DNA of 64,000 nt from Jiella pacifica. Its GTDB lineage: Bacteria; Pseudomonadota; Alphaproteobacteria; Rhizobiales; Rhizobiaceae. The stretch is taken from positions 113,312 through 177,311 of the forward strand of contig NZ_JAAAMG010000012.1 of NCBI RefSeq assembly GCF_010500815.1. Reading direction: 5' to 3'. The notes under the pieces are model-generated. The model was not told where the DNA came from. It worked only from the letters and a program-made list of their open reading frames with translations, and ran no database searches. Shown piece by piece: positions 8,314-18,164 of the stretch. Each line of letters starts with the position of its first letter. Within the stretch, counting starts at the first letter, position 1. Position numbers and translations under genes: made by a program.

Positions 8314-10468
8314 CGAAACCCTCTTCAGCCCCGGCGAGCGCGGCTCGGCGCCGCGAACCGAGGCCCACCGGCCGGCCGCGCGGCTCGAACCCGGCACCGA
8401 ACTCAACGACACCTATGTCGTCGAAGCGCTGCTCGCCACCGGCGGCATGGGCGAGGTCTATCGCGGCCGCAACCTGGCGACCGGCGAGACGGTGGCCATC
8501 AAGGTGATCCTGCCGGAGTTTGCCGGCGATCCGACCTTCATGCGGCTGTTCCTGCGGGAGGCCGAGACGCTGGCGCGGCTTAACCACGACGCCATCGTGC
8601 GCTCGCATGTCATGACGATCGATCGGCGGCTCAACCGGGCCTATTTTGCCATGGAATTCGTCGAGGGCAGGTCGCTGAAGGAGATCGCGTCCCAGGCCCC
8701 GCTGAAGCCGGAGGCGGTGCGGCTGCTCCTCCTGCGGCTCGCCTCGGGCCTCGACGTCGCCCACCGGGCCGGCATCGTCCACCGCGACCTCTCGCCCGAC
8801 AACGTCATCCTGCCGGAGGGCGACGTCGAGCGGGCGAAGCTGATCGACTTCGGTATCGCCAAATCCGCCCGGCCGGGCGACAATACGATCCTCGGCGACA
8901 GCTTCGCCGGCAAGGACAACTTCGTCTCGCCCGAACAGCTCGGGGACTTCGGGGGTGACGTCACCGGCCGATCGGACGTCTACAGCCTCGCCCTCGTCGC
9001 CGTGGCGGCCCTGCGTGGCCGCCCGCTCGACATGGGCGGCAGCGACTTCGACCGGCTCGACAAGCGCCGCCGCGTGCCTGATCTCGCGGACGTGCCGCCG
9101 CCCCTGCGCGGCCTTCTCGACCGCATGCTCCAGCCCGACCCGGAAAGCCGGCCGGACGGCATGGCCGAGGTCTGCGTCGCGCTGATCGACATGGAGGGCG
9201 AGCTTTCGGGTGAGGGTCCGGTGGCTCGCGGCTGGCATCCCGGCCGCTCGCGGGGCGGCGCGATGGGCGTCGCGCCGCAGCATGCCGGACTTGGCGCCGA
9301 GGAGACACCGGCCGGCAAAGGGAGGGCCGCCGCCTCCCGCCCCACCGACCGCGCCTCGCGTGGCCCTGGAAGCCGAGGCGGGCGGTGGATGATCGTCGTG
9401 GCCTGCACGCTGTCGGCGTTCGCGATCCTTGCCGTGGGGGTCGGCTGGCTTTGGCCGGATGTCGTATTCTCACCGTCGAGCGAAGTCGCTGACGGTGGCG
9501 CGCCGGCCGATCTCGTGGCGGAGCGGATTGGCACGGCGCCGGACGAGGCAGCGGACGCCGACACCCCCGCGCCGACCCAGCGTCCTCTCGACGACGCCGC
9601 AGACCGGCCGCAACCGCGGCCGCTGCAAGCCGAATCCGCCGAACCCGCGGCGACCGCCGAAGGCGATCGGCAGGCAATGCTCGGCGATCCCGCGCGGCCG
9701 GACGGCGACGGGTTAGGACAACCGGCACGGCCCGCGCCGCTGGAGCCCAGCCAGAAGCCCGACGCGCCGGATCATGACGGGGAGCGCCAGCCCGATCCTT
9801 CGCTGCCCGACGAGATCGGGCCGTTGCAGGACAGCGGCGAAGCCCTGGACGACACCGCCCGCTTCGTCGACTTCATCCAGCGCTTCGACGGCGGCAGCTG
9901 CTTCTACGCGATACCGGCCGACGTCGCCGACACCGCCGTCAGGATCGAGGCCTATGGCGGCGACGTCGTCCCGGCCGAGCGGCTGCTGCGGCAATTTCAG
10001 GTCCGCTTCGGCATTGAGCCGGACATCGGCTTTCGCCCTGTGACCGAGCGCCAGTGCGCCGCCCTCGACTTTGCCGCCGAGCGGCGGACGGAGGGGGGCG
10101 ATCGGGCCGCCATCGCGCTTCGAGAGGACATCGTCGCCAGCGGCGAGACCGTCCGGGCGCGGATCGAAGGTCTCGGCGCGAGTGAACTCGTCGTCCTCTT
10201 CGTCGACGGCCGCGGCTTCGTCCAGGATGCGAGCGCCGCGGCCAGGCGGCGGGGCGATACGGCCGAACTCGGTCTCGTCGCCCATCTCGACGGCGATGCG
10301 CCGGAGCAGCATTTGATGCTGGCGATGACGTCGACGATCGCCCTCGGCCCTCTCCTGCCGAAGTTGCCGGCCCAGGCGGCATCGGTGTTCGCCCGGCTGG
10401 ACGAGCGGCTGAAGCAGAAGGCGATCGGTGTTTCGGTCAATCTCAAGTCGCTGCGGATCGGCCGCTGA
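8306..10468 (+). CDS. ppkA: Membrane serine/threonine kinase of the T6SS operon (PpkA-like)
   Basis: A Hanks-type kinase of 720 residues. The kinase domain (about 36-295) has the glycine loop ATGGMGEVY, Lys66 in VAIK, HRDLSPDNV with catalytic Asp161, and DFG at 181-183. A basic linker and one transmembrane helix (about 361-383) lead to a Pro/Asp-rich stretch and a C-terminal sensor-like region of unknown fold. The topology matches PpkA of the T6SS threonine phosphorylation pathway, which triggers secretion. The ATG at 8306 is preferred over the upstream in-frame start at 8237, which would sit deep inside the phosphatase gene. Confidence 0.9.
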   Translation: MADETLFSPGERGSAPRTEAHRPAARLEPGTELNDTYVVEALLATGGMGEVYRGRNLATGETVAIKVILPEFAGDPTFMRLFLREAETLARLNHDAIVRSHVMTIDRRLNRAYFAMEFVEGRSLKEIASQAPLKPEAVRLLLLRLASGLDVAHRAGIVHRDLSPDNVILPEGDVERAKLIDFGIAKSARPGDNTILGDSFAGKDNFVSPEQLGDFGGDVTGRSDVYSLALVAVAALRGRPLDMGGSDFDRLDKRRRVPDLADVPPPLRGLLDRMLQPDPESRPDGMAEVCVALIDMEGELSGEGPVARGWHPGRSRGGAMGVAPQHAGLGAEETPAGKGRAAASRPTDRASRGPGSRGGRWMIVVACTLSAFAILAVGVGWLWPDVVFSPSSEVADGGAPADLVAERIGTAPDEAADADTPAPTQRPLDDAADRPQPRPLQAESAEPAATAEGDRQAMLGDPARPDGDGLGQPARPAPLEPSQKPDAPDHDGERQPDPSLPDEIGPLQDSGEALDDTARFVDFIQRFDGGSCFYAIPADVADTAVRIEAYGGDVVPAERLLRQFQVRFGIEPDIGFRPVTERQCAALDFAAERRTEGGDRAAIALREDIVASGETVRARIEGLGASELVVLFVDGRGFVQDASAAARRRGDTAELGLVAHLDGDAPEQHLMLAMTSTIALGPLLPKLPAQAASVFARLDERLKQKAIGVSVNLKSLRIGR

Positions 10469-10651
10469 AGCCGATGCCGGACTCTCGCCCCGCCGCGCGC
10501 GGCAAGGCCGGATTGTCTACGGTCATTGACCTTGACGGCAAACGGTCGGTGGTCTTTTTGGATACAAATTGCGATTGCCCGCCCTATCTAAAGGACGACG
10601 AAAATCAAACGTAATCGCCAAGCCATTTTGGATCGAACCGGCCCGAGACCG

Positions 10652-11380
10652 ATGAAACGCCCCCCCGCGATCGACCCGACAACCCATGCTCTTTTTCTCG
10701 ACTTCGACGGCACGCTCGTCGAACTTGTCGACGATCCGAACGAGGTCGCCCTGGCGGCCGATCGGATCGAACGCCTCGCCGAGATGACCGATCGGCTCTC
10801 CGGCGCGCTCGCGGTCGTCAGCGGCCGCAGGATCGCCGATCTCGACCGGTTTCTCGCGCCGCTCGCCTTTGCCGCCGCCGGTGTCCACGGGCTGGAGCGC
10901 CGCCGCCGGCCTGAGGGCGAGATCGAATTTCTGATGCAGCCCGAGGCGTTGGATCCGGTGCGCGACGCAGTGGCGCCGACGCTCGAGGCCAATCAGCGGC
11001 TGCGGCTCGAGGACAAGGGCACCGCCCTCGTTCTTCACTATCGCACCGCACCGGATCTCGCCGAGGCCGCCAAGTCGGTGATGCGCCAAGCCGTTGCCGG
11101 GCGCGACGACCTCGTCGTCATGGAAGGCGACAACATCGTCGAGGTTCATCCCGCCGGCATGGACAAGGGTAAGGCTCTTGCCGACTTCATGGCTGCGGCG
11201 CCCTTCGTGGGCAGGATTCCGGTCTATCTCGGCGACGACACGACGGACGAATTTGCGTTGAAGATCGTCACCGACATGCGAGGCATTGCGATCAAGGTCG
11301 GCGGAAAGGAGAGCGTTGCGGAGTATCGCCTCGCCGACGTCGCCGACGTTCATCATTGGCTGGACGTCTGCGGAATTTGA
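10652..11380 (+). CDS. otsB: Trehalose-6-phosphate phosphatase
   Basis: OtsB removes phosphate from trehalose-6-phosphate. It is a HAD-family enzyme of 242 residues. The nucleophile motif is FLDFDGTL near the start, and the metal-binding motif GDDTTDE lies near the C-terminus, with a KGKAL segment before it. The ATG at 10652 is preferred; an in-frame TTG at 10628 would add eight residues. It lies just upstream of otsA in the same direction, so the two steps of trehalose synthesis from UDP-glucose and glucose-6-phosphate are encoded together, probably for osmotic or desiccation protection. Confidence 0.93.
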   Translation: MKRPPAIDPTTHALFLDFDGTLVELVDDPNEVALAADRIERLAEMTDRLSGALAVVSGRRIADLDRFLAPLAFAAAGVHGLERRRRPEGEIEFLMQPEALDPVRDAVAPTLEANQRLRLEDKGTALVLHYRTAPDLAEAAKSVMRQAVAGRDDLVVMEGDNIVEVHPAGMDKGKALADFMAAAPFVGRIPVYLGDDTTDEFALKIVTDMRGIAIKVGGKESVAEYRLADVADVHHWLDVCGI

Positions 11381-11436
11381 CGAACGAACGATCGGCCGGG
11401 TGCGCCCGGCCGGCAGGACGAGGAGGAAGGGAGACA

Positions 11437-12873
11437 ATGGCTGAGGGGCGTCGCCGTCTTGTTGCGGTATCGAACCGGGTCGGACCGCTGAACGACGAAG
11501 GCAAGGCGGGTGGGCTGGCGGTTGGCCTGTCGGACGCGCTGAGGCGGCGCGGCGGGCTTTGGTTCGGCTGGAGCGGCAACACTTCGTCGGAGGGAACCTT
11601 CAGCGAGGCGGTGACCGAGATCGAGGGCGAAGTCGCTCTCATGACCATCGACATGAATGAGGAAGAGCTCGACGGCTTCTACTATGGCTACGCCAACCGC
11701 TCGCTTTGGCCGCTCCTGCACTATCGGCTCGACCTCGCCGAGTTCGACCGTCAGTCCGATCGGATCTATCGCTCGGTGAACCAGCGCTTCGCCGCACGGC
11801 TGGCGCCGCTTCTGGAAGAGGACGACCTCGTCTGGATCCACGACTACCATTTCTTCTACATGGGGTCGGAGCTGCGCCAATGCGGTTTCAAGGGCAAGAT
11901 CGGCTTCTTCCTGCATATCCCCTTCTGCCCGCCGGAAATCTTCACCGCCCTGCCGGCCAGCCATGACATCGTCCGGGCGATGCTGGCCTATGACGTGATC
12001 GGTTTCCAGACCGACACCGACCGGCGCAACTTCGCCAATTTCTGCGTCCGCGAACTCGGCGGCGAGAAGCTGCCGGGCCACCGCATCAAGGTCGGCGACC
12101 GGATCGTCGTCGCCGACAGCTTCCCGATCGGCATCGACGCTCCCGGCTATGCGCGCTTCGCAGTCTCGCCGGAAGCCGGCGAGCACGAGGAGATGGTGCG
12201 CGGGATCGCCGGCGACCGGCTGCAGATCATCGGCGTCGACCGGATGGATTATTCCAAGGGTCTCGTCGAGCGCTTCCGCGGCTTCGAGCGTCTGCTGGAG
12301 GAATATCCGGAAAATCGCGGCACCGTGCAGTTCCTGCAGGTCGCGCCGCTGTCGCGCTCGGAGCTCGATGCGTATGTCGAACTTCGCCGCGAACTCGAGG
12401 AGCTCGCCGGCCACGTCAACGGCCGCTTCGCCACCCTCGACTGGACGCCGCTGCAGATCATGACGCGAGGCTTCACCCGGCGGGCGCTCGCCGGCATCTA
12501 CCGGGCGGCGCGTGTCTGCCTCGTCACGCCGCTGCGTGACGGGATGAACCTCGTCGCCAAGGAATACGTCGCCGCGCAGGACCCGGACGATCCCGGCGTG
12601 CTCGTGCTGTCGCGCTTTGCCGGTGCGCGTTCGGAGCTTCAGGACGCGCTGGTGGTCAATCCCTATTCGACCGACGACATGGCGAGAGCTCTGCAGCGGG
12701 CGCTGACCATGCCCTTCGACGAGCGGAAACGCCGCTGGGAGAAAATGCGCGAGGCCGTGTTCCACGGCACCTCCGCCCATTGGTGCGACGGCTTCCTGCG
12801 TCGGCTGGAGGCGGCGGGAGGCGACGATGACGGCCCGGCCGCCGAGGCGGCCGCCGAGGCGCATCCTTCCTGA
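11437..12873 (+). CDS. otsA: Trehalose-6-phosphate synthase
   Basis: OtsA joins glucose from UDP-glucose to glucose-6-phosphate (glycosyltransferase family 20). The protein has 478 residues, the usual bacterial length. Family motifs are visible: VAVSNRVGPL at the start, WIHDYHFF, GFFLHIPFCP, VDRMDYSKG and PLRDGMNLVAKEY with FAGARSEL near the end. The ATG at 11437 has a strong AGGAGGAAGGGAG ribosome binding site. The open frame extends upstream to 11356, into the end of otsB, which is unlikely to be translated as part of this gene. Confidence 0.95.
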   Translation: MAEGRRRLVAVSNRVGPLNDEGKAGGLAVGLSDALRRRGGLWFGWSGNTSSEGTFSEAVTEIEGEVALMTIDMNEEELDGFYYGYANRSLWPLLHYRLDLAEFDRQSDRIYRSVNQRFAARLAPLLEEDDLVWIHDYHFFYMGSELRQCGFKGKIGFFLHIPFCPPEIFTALPASHDIVRAMLAYDVIGFQTDTDRRNFANFCVRELGGEKLPGHRIKVGDRIVVADSFPIGIDAPGYARFAVSPEAGEHEEMVRGIAGDRLQIIGVDRMDYSKGLVERFRGFERLLEEYPENRGTVQFLQVAPLSRSELDAYVELRRELEELAGHVNGRFATLDWTPLQIMTRGFTRRALAGIYRAARVCLVTPLRDGMNLVAKEYVAAQDPDDPGVLVLSRFAGARSELQDALVVNPYSTDDMARALQRALTMPFDERKRRWEKMREAVFHGTSAHWCDGFLRRLEAAGGDDDGPAAEAAAEAHPS

Positions 12874-12995
12874 CCGAACGCTCGGTGACGTCCTGGACGG
12901 GCCTTGCGGAGAACCGCGGGTTGCCTCGAAAGCGGTCACGATCGGCCAAGGCCGGCGAGCGGGGTGGCGTCGTCAGGCCCGCCCGCTTCGAGCCC

Positions 12996-14141
12996 TCATG
13001 CCGTGCGCCCGCGAATCGCCCATAGAACTGCGATGAGGCCGAGGGTGAGGACGCCGGCGGAGGCTGCGAGCGGCAGCGTGTAGTCGGCTTCCGCCGAAAC
13101 CAGCATGCCGGCGGCGTAGGGGCCGACCATCTGGCCGAGCCCGAATCCGGCCGTGAGCACCGCAAAGCCGCGGCCGCCGAGCCCGTTTCGGCCGAGCGGC
13201 AAGGTCAACAGGGTGATGGCGATGAAGGTGCCGCCGAAGAGGATCGCTCCGACCAGCGCGGCGGCGGGCGCGCCGCTGATGACCGGCAACATGACGCCGG
13301 CGATCTGCGCCACATAGGCCGCGGCCAGGGCGGCCGCGAAGCCGATCTTCTCGGCGATCCTCGACCAGAACAGGCAACTCGGCAGGATTGCGAGGCCGGT
13401 GACGATCCACACCCAGTCGCCCAGCGCCTCGATGCCGGGGCGGGTCTTGATCAGCGCGACGATGAAGGTCGCGAAGACCGAATAGCCGAGGCCCTGCAGC
13501 GTATAGCCGACGAACAGCGGCCAGAAGGGCAGGGCGCGCGGGATCCGCCGTTTCGGATCGGCCTTGCGGATCGAGGCCGGCAGATCGCGCTCGCGCACCA
13601 GCATCAGCGGTATCGGCAGGAGCAGCGCCGTGATGGCGCCGATCAGCACCCAGAGCGTCGACGATGCGATCGTGTCGACGAGAAGGTGAACGACGAGGCC
13701 CGAAGCAGCGACCCCGGCGCCGACGCCGCCGAACACCCAGGCGAGGCGCCCTTCCTCCCCGACCTTCGCGAGCCGTTCGGCGATGATCCCGGCAGCCGAG
13801 ATCATCGCGAAGGCGCTGGCGAGACCCGACAGGAGGCGCAGGATCAGCCAGAGCGTGACGTCGTCGGTCAGGCCCATGAGGATGGTCGTCGCGACGCTCG
13901 CCGCGAGGCCCCCCTGAAAGGCGAGGCGGCGTGATGTTCCCCGCGAGGCGAGGGCGGCGAGCATCGAACCGGCGAAATAGCCGGCGAAGTTGGCGCTGGC
14001 GATCAGCCCGGCGACATCCGGCCCGAAGCCGTACTGGCGTTGCATCAGCGGCAGCAGCGGCGTGTAGAGGAAGCGCCCGACGCCCATGACGATGGCGAGC
14101 GTGAGGCTCCCTCCGAGGAGAAGTCTGGTCGTCGGATGCAT
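12996..14141 (-). CDS. YbfB/YjiJ-family MFS transporter
   Basis: A 381-residue major facilitator with about twelve hydrophobic helices. The start, with VMGVGRFLYTPLLPLM and then GYFAGSMLAAL, is typical of the YbfB/YjiJ subfamily, whose substrates are mostly unknown. It is convergent with otsA and has no functional partner nearby. Located in the inner membrane by inference from hydrophobicity. The direction of transport cannot be read from sequence. Confidence 0.85.
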   Translation of the reverse strand: MHPTTRLLLGGSLTLAIVMGVGRFLYTPLLPLMQRQYGFGPDVAGLIASANFAGYFAGSMLAALASRGTSRRLAFQGGLAASVATTILMGLTDDVTLWLILRLLSGLASAFAMISAAGIIAERLAKVGEEGRLAWVFGGVGAGVAASGLVVHLLVDTIASSTLWVLIGAITALLLPIPLMLVRERDLPASIRKADPKRRIPRALPFWPLFVGYTLQGLGYSVFATFIVALIKTRPGIEALGDWVWIVTGLAILPSCLFWSRIAEKIGFAAALAAAYVAQIAGVMLPVISGAPAAALVGAILFGGTFIAITLLTLPLGRNGLGGRGFAVLTAGFGLGQMVGPYAAGMLVSAEADYTLPLAASAGVLTLGLIAVLWAIRGRTA

Positions 14142-14353
14142 GGGCGATCGGCAAGAGGGGGAGGAAACGCGGATCGAATCCGCAGCGATGGAGTCGGCTC
14201 GACGCTGATCTAAAGGACGCAGCCCCGGCGGCCATAGCCGCCAGGACGAAATTACTCCATGGGACCGATCTCACAGCGCATGGAGGGGACGGCGCGGCCG
14301 GGCGTTCCGCTCCGCCGTTCCTTGCATGCTCATGCAGTGTCGTCGCGCGGGCC

Positions 14354-15184
14354 TCAGGTCACCGTCGGCGGCGCACCATGGACCTGCGCCGGAACCTTGA
14401 TCGGCTCGTCGTGCGTGGTCGATTCCGCCTTGGCACCAGCGGCCTTTTCGCGGTCGAGCCGCCGCTTGCGCTTGGCGAGGATGTTGAGGAACTCGACCAG
14501 CGCCGAGAACGCCATCGCCGCGTAGATGTAGCCCTTCGGCACGTGGAAGCCGAGGCCGTCGGCGATCAGCGTCGTGCCGATCATCAACAGGAAGCCGAGG
14601 GCGAGCATGACGATCGTCGGGTTCTGCTCGATGAAGCGCGACAGCGGACCGGAGGCGAGCAGCATCACCATCACCGCGGCGACGACGGCGATGACCATGA
14701 TGCCGATCTCGTCGGTCATGCCGACGGCGGTGATGATCGAATCGACCGAAAAGACCAGGTCGAGGAGCAGGATCTGGAAGATCACCGCGCCCATGGTGAC
14801 GGTCGCCGCCTGGGAGACGATGGTGTCCTTGTGATCCTCCGGATCGACCGAGTGGTGGATTTCCTTGGTCGCCTTCCAGACGAGGAAGAGCCCGCCGGCG
14901 ATGAGGATGAGGTCGCGCCACGAGAAGCCGTGGCCGAACAGTTCGAAGATCGGCTCGGTCAGCTGGACGATGATCGCCACCGTCGACAGCAGGGCGAGCC
15001 GGAGGATCAGGGCGAGACCGATGCCGGCACGCCGGGCCGTCGCGCGGCGGTTCTCCGGCAGCTTGTTCGACAGGATCGAGATGAAGATGAGGTTGTCGAT
15101 CCCCAGGACGATCTCCATCACCACCAGGGTGAAGAGCGCCACGTAAGCGGTGGGATCGGCGAGGAAATCGAACATGTCGGCCAT
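14354..15184 (-). CDS. TerC-family integral membrane protein
   Basis: A 276-residue membrane protein of the TerC family, linked in other bacteria to manganese export and to metalation of exported proteins. The family hallmark [12 protein letters not shown] is at the N-terminus and the second acidic half-repeat [15 protein letters not shown] is in the middle, each placing acidic residues in a membrane helix. The C-terminal tail is short and basic. The leader was inspected for the manganese (yybP-ykoY) riboswitch that often precedes such genes, but no convincing match is seen. Confidence 0.88.
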   Translation of the reverse strand: MADMFDFLADPTAYVALFTLVVMEIVLGIDNLIFISILSNKLPENRRATARRAGIGLALILRLALLSTVAIIVQLTEPIFELFGHGFSWRDLILIAGGLFLVWKATKEIHHSVDPEDHKDTIVSQAATVTMGAVIFQILLLDLVFSVDSIITAVGMTDEIGIMVIAVVAAVMVMLLASGPLSRFIEQNPTIVMLALGFLLMIGTTLIADGLGFHVPKGYIYAAMAFSALVEFLNILAKRKRRLDREKAAGAKAESTTHDEPIKVPAQVHGAPPTVT

Positions 15185-15338
15185 CGGGGCTCCAGGGCAC
15201 GAGGTGGTCGAACGTCAAACTGCCGGGAGAGGCGGCGGCCTTTCCTGGCGTGATCGGCTCAAATTGTACGGTCGCCCGCGATCACTGCATCCGGGCAAGC
15301 AGCAGATGTGGCGGCAGGCGGCAAATGAAAGTCCGCTG

Positions 15339-16160
15339 TCACCAAAAATCCGGGCGGCATTCCTCGAGCCGCGGGCCGATCCGCACCGCCGAGACCTTTT
15401 CGGCGAGGCCGGTTCGGTCGGAAATTTCGACGGCCAGCCCACAAATCGTCGCCGGTCCTTGCGCCGCCTCGAAGCGGCCGCGCGGCACCTTGGTGACGAA
15501 GCGGTTGAGCGGTTCCTCCTTCTCCATTCCGAGGGAGGAATCGTAGTCGCCGCACATACCGGCATCGGACTGATACGCCGTGCCGCCCGAAAGGATCTGA
15601 TGGTCGGCCGTCGGCACGTGAGTGTGGGTGCCGACGACGACGCTGACCCGACCGTCGAGGAAGTGGCCCATCGACTGCTTCTCCGAGGTGGCCTCGGCAT
15701 GGAAGTCGATGACGATCGCATCGGCCTGTTCGCCGAGCGGGCAGGAGGCGACGAGTTGATCGGCCGCGGCAAACGGGTCGTCGAGATCAGGCGACATGAA
15801 CACCCGGCCCATGATGTTGGAAACGAGGACGCGCGCGCCGTTCTTCGCGTCGAACAGCCCCGATCCATTGCCCGGAGCGCCCCTCGGATAGTTCAACGGG
15901 CGCAGGAAGCGCGGCTCGCGCGGAGCAAATTCCAGCGCCTCGCGCTGATCCCAGACGTGATTGCCGGTGGTCATCACGTCGGCGCCGGCCGACAGCGTCT
16001 GATTGAGGATCTCCTCGGTGATGCCGAAACCGCCAGCGGCGTTTTCGCCGTTCACCACCACGAAATCGAGCCGGTAGTCGGCGACGAGGCCAGGGAGGGC
16101 GGAAAACACCGCATTGCGGCCGGAGCGGCCGACCATGTCACCGAGAAAGAGAAACCGCAT
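15339..16160 (-). CDS. YmdB-family metallophosphoesterase (TIGR00282 type)
   Basis: A 273-residue calcineurin-like phosphoesterase. The metal-site motifs FLGDMVGRSGR (start), NGENAAGGFG, TTGNHVWD, and GTHTHVPTAD near residue 180 are all present and ordered as in YmdB, a 2',3'-cyclic nucleotide phosphodiesterase in Bacillus. The start codon overlaps the stop of the upstream GST gene by one base, so the two are co-transcribed on the minus strand. In many alphaproteobacteria this gene lies near ygfA, as it does here. Confidence 0.9.
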   Translation of the reverse strand: MRFLFLGDMVGRSGRNAVFSALPGLVADYRLDFVVVNGENAAGGFGITEEILNQTLSAGADVMTTGNHVWDQREALEFAPREPRFLRPLNYPRGAPGNGSGLFDAKNGARVLVSNIMGRVFMSPDLDDPFAAADQLVASCPLGEQADAIVIDFHAEATSEKQSMGHFLDGRVSVVVGTHTHVPTADHQILSGGTAYQSDAGMCGDYDSSLGMEKEEPLNRFVTKVPRGRFEAAQGPATICGLAVEISDRTGLAEKVSAVRIGPRLEECRPDFW

Positions 16161-16801
16161 CAGCCGGATTTGTCACGCTTTGCCACGTCGAGCTTCTCGA
16201 TAGCGCGTTTGACCGCCGGGCGCGACCCCACACGCTCGGTCCATGCCATCAGGGCGGACAGATCTCTCGCGCCGGCGTCCTTCAACCCGGAGAGCCCCGA
16301 GCGCACCCAGCCGAAATTGATGATGTCGGCGATCGAATAGTCGCCGGCGAGCCACTCGCGATCCTTCAGACGGTCGTCGAGAACGCCGAGGAGGCGCAGC
16401 GATTCTTTCCTGTAGCGCTCCACCGCATAGGGGATCCTTTCCGGCGCGGCAGCATCGAAATGGTGCCATTGGCCGAGCATCGGTCCTGTGCCGCCGACCT
16501 GGAAGAAGGTCCATTGCAGCGTCTCGTGGCGGGCGGGGCCGGCGGCGGGCAGGAACTTGCCGGTCTTCTCCGCAAGATAGACGAGGATCGCGCCGGACTC
16601 GAAGACGGTATGGCCTTGGCCTCCCTCATCGTCGACGAGCGCCGGGATCTTGCCGTTGGGGTTGATGGCGAGGAAGTCCGGGGTCTTCTGCTCTCCGGCG
16701 GAGATGTCGATCATGCGCAGGCGATAATCGAGCCCGCATTCCTCGAGCATCAGGACCGGCTTTTCTCCGTTCGGCGTTTGCCAAGTGTAAAGGTCGATCA
16801 T
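16160..16801 (-). CDS. Glutathione S-transferase family protein (YfcG/Nu-class like)
   Basis: A 213-residue cytosolic GST. The N-terminal thioredoxin-fold domain begins MIDLYTWQTPNGEKP, typical of the YfcG disulfide-reductase group in which the T-P-N residues contact glutathione sulfur. INPNGKIPALVD and FESGAILVYLAEK form the glutathione site. The all-helical C-terminal domain follows. The start at 16801 is chosen because the family begins at this methionine; an open extension to 16849 is not conserved in character. It precedes the YmdB-like gene in the same operon. Confidence 0.88.
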   Translation of the reverse strand: MIDLYTWQTPNGEKPVLMLEECGLDYRLRMIDISAGEQKTPDFLAINPNGKIPALVDDEGGQGHTVFESGAILVYLAEKTGKFLPAAGPARHETLQWTFFQVGGTGPMLGQWHHFDAAAPERIPYAVERYRKESLRLLGVLDDRLKDREWLAGDYSIADIINFGWVRSGLSGLKDAGARDLSALMAWTERVGSRPAVKRAIEKLDVAKRDKSG

Positions 16802-16928
16802 GAAAAATCCTCGGTCGGACGTCATGGGCTTGGGCGGGAATGCGGGCAAGAGTTAGGTCGCTTCGCCTCGGCGAAAAGGAAGGGGGCGCCGCAGCGCATC
16901 CGAGCGACACGATCTGGGGGATATCGAA

Positions 16929-17456
16929 ATGACTGCCATGCATCGTCGATCTTTCGAGGCGCAGCTGCCGATTCGCGCGGCTCTGGCGCTGCTCGTCTCG
17001 CTGATGCTGACCCTCGGCCTCTCGGGCTGTGCGGGCGGCCTCGGCAGCGTCGACGTCGCCTCGACCCGCAACGTTCCCGTCGACCGGCAACTGGCGCTCT
17101 CCTCGATCAACGGCTTCCGGGCCGAGAACGGCCTGCCGGCCCTGCGCTTCGATCCGCTGCTCGATCAAGTGGCGGAACGCCAGGCGCGGGCGATGGCGGC
17201 GCGCGGCGATCTTTCCCACAGTGTCGACGGCACTCTGCCCGACCGGGTCAGGGCCTATGGCTACGACGTCTATGCCGCGGCAGAGAACCTCGCATGGAAC
17301 TATCGCTCGGTTCCGGCTGTCATCACCGGCTGGAAGAACTCCGCCGGTCACCGCAAGAACCTGCTCAACCCGCGGGTTCGTGATGTCGGCTTTGCGGCCG
17401 CGGCCGGCCCGAAGGGGGAGCCATATTGGGCGCTGATTCTCGGCGCGGCGGAGTGA
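16929..17456 (+). CDS. CAP-domain (SCP/PR1-like) lipoprotein
   Basis: A 175-residue exported protein. Residues 1-36 form a lipoprotein signal peptide ending in the lipobox LSGC, so it should be anchored in an envelope membrane. The rest is a CAP domain: SSINGFRAENGLPALRFDPLL, then ARAMAARGDLSH, AENLAWN and GHRKNLLNPRVRDVGFA, matching the bacterial YkwD subgroup. The precise role of bacterial CAP proteins is mostly unknown. It is convergent with ygfA. Confidence 0.88.
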   Translation: MTAMHRRSFEAQLPIRAALALLVSLMLTLGLSGCAGGLGSVDVASTRNVPVDRQLALSSINGFRAENGLPALRFDPLLDQVAERQARAMAARGDLSHSVDGTLPDRVRAYGYDVYAAAENLAWNYRSVPAVITGWKNSAGHRKNLLNPRVRDVGFAAAAGPKGEPYWALILGAAE

Positions 17457-17504
17457 TTTCGCCGGCGAGCCGCTTGCCGGACGCTCGCGTCCGACGCATC
17501 GCCC

Positions 17505-18077
17505 CTACGGCTGGATGATCTCGCGCTCGGTCACGACGAGGTCGAGTGGCACGTCGTGGGCATCCATCGGCACGGCCTCGACCTCCTGGCAGGCAAACGC
17601 CATCCCGACCAGCAGGGGCGACAGCCCCTTGTCGCGCAGGGTCGCGATCGCCCGGTCGTAATAGCCGCGGCCATAACCGACCCGGCCACGCCGGCGGTCG
17701 AAGGCCGCGAGCGGAACCAGCATCAGCTCCGGATCGAGGACCGCCGCGTCATTTCCAGGCGCGTAGGTGCCGAAGCCCTGCGGTTCCAGTGGTGCGCCGC
17801 GGACGAGCTCGCGGAACTGAAGCGCGCCGTCCACGATCGCCGGAACGCAGAGCCGCGCCCGGCGGTCGGCGAAGGTCATCATCAGCGGGCGAATGTCGAT
17901 CTCTGAGCGGATCGGCAGAAAGCCGGAAACCACGGCGGGCGCGACCGAGACGGCGGCCGTGGCCCGGTCGCAGACCGCAAGCGAGGCTTCGATGCGCTCC
18001 GAGTCGGCCATCGTATCGCGACGGGCGAGGGCGTTGCGGCGGATCGTCGCCTTGCGCTCTTTGCTGTCTGAAACCAT
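17505..18077 (-). CDS. ygfA: 5-formyltetrahydrofolate cyclo-ligase
   Basis: Converts 5-formyl-THF to 5,10-methenyl-THF using ATP. The 190-residue protein has the N-terminal KATIRRNALARRD segment, GFLPIRSEIDIRPL in the middle, and the C-terminal signature RRGRVGYGRGYYDRAI that binds ATP phosphate. The reading frame is open up to 18230, but that upstream part lies inside the 6S RNA gene and codes for unrelated residues; the ATG at 18077 gives normal family length. As in many proteobacteria, ygfA is located directly downstream of 6S RNA and may be expressed by read-through from it. Confidence 0.93.
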   Translation of the reverse strand: MVSDSKERKATIRRNALARRDTMADSERIEASLAVCDRATAAVSVAPAVVSGFLPIRSEIDIRPLMMTFADRRARLCVPAIVDGALQFRELVRGAPLEPQGFGTYAPGNDAAVLDPELMLVPLAAFDRRRGRVGYGRGYYDRAIATLRDKGLSPLLVGMAFACQEVEAVPMDAHDVPLDLVVTEREIIQP

Positions 18078-18120
18078 CGTCGACGAGATATTCCGGATTC
18101 GTTCGGGGCAAAAGCGCTGG

Positions 18121-18164
18121 CACCCTTGCCCTACCTGGCGAAAAGGGCGGCGGCAGAAAGGGTG
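18121..18164 (-). other. Hairpin between 6S RNA and ygfA
   Basis: On the minus strand CACCCTT (18158-18164) can pair with AAGGGTG (18121-18127), and inside it GCCCT (18144-18148) with AGGGC (18128-18132). It lies between the conserved core of 6S RNA and the ygfA start. It could be part of the 6S closing stem region or an attenuator for ygfA. No long T-run follows, so it is not a classical Rho-independent terminator. Confidence 0.35.

Noticed and set aside
15185..15338. A manganese (yybP-ykoY) riboswitch before the TerC-family gene.
   Set aside because: The leader is short and GC-rich and I could not find the conserved riboswitch core.
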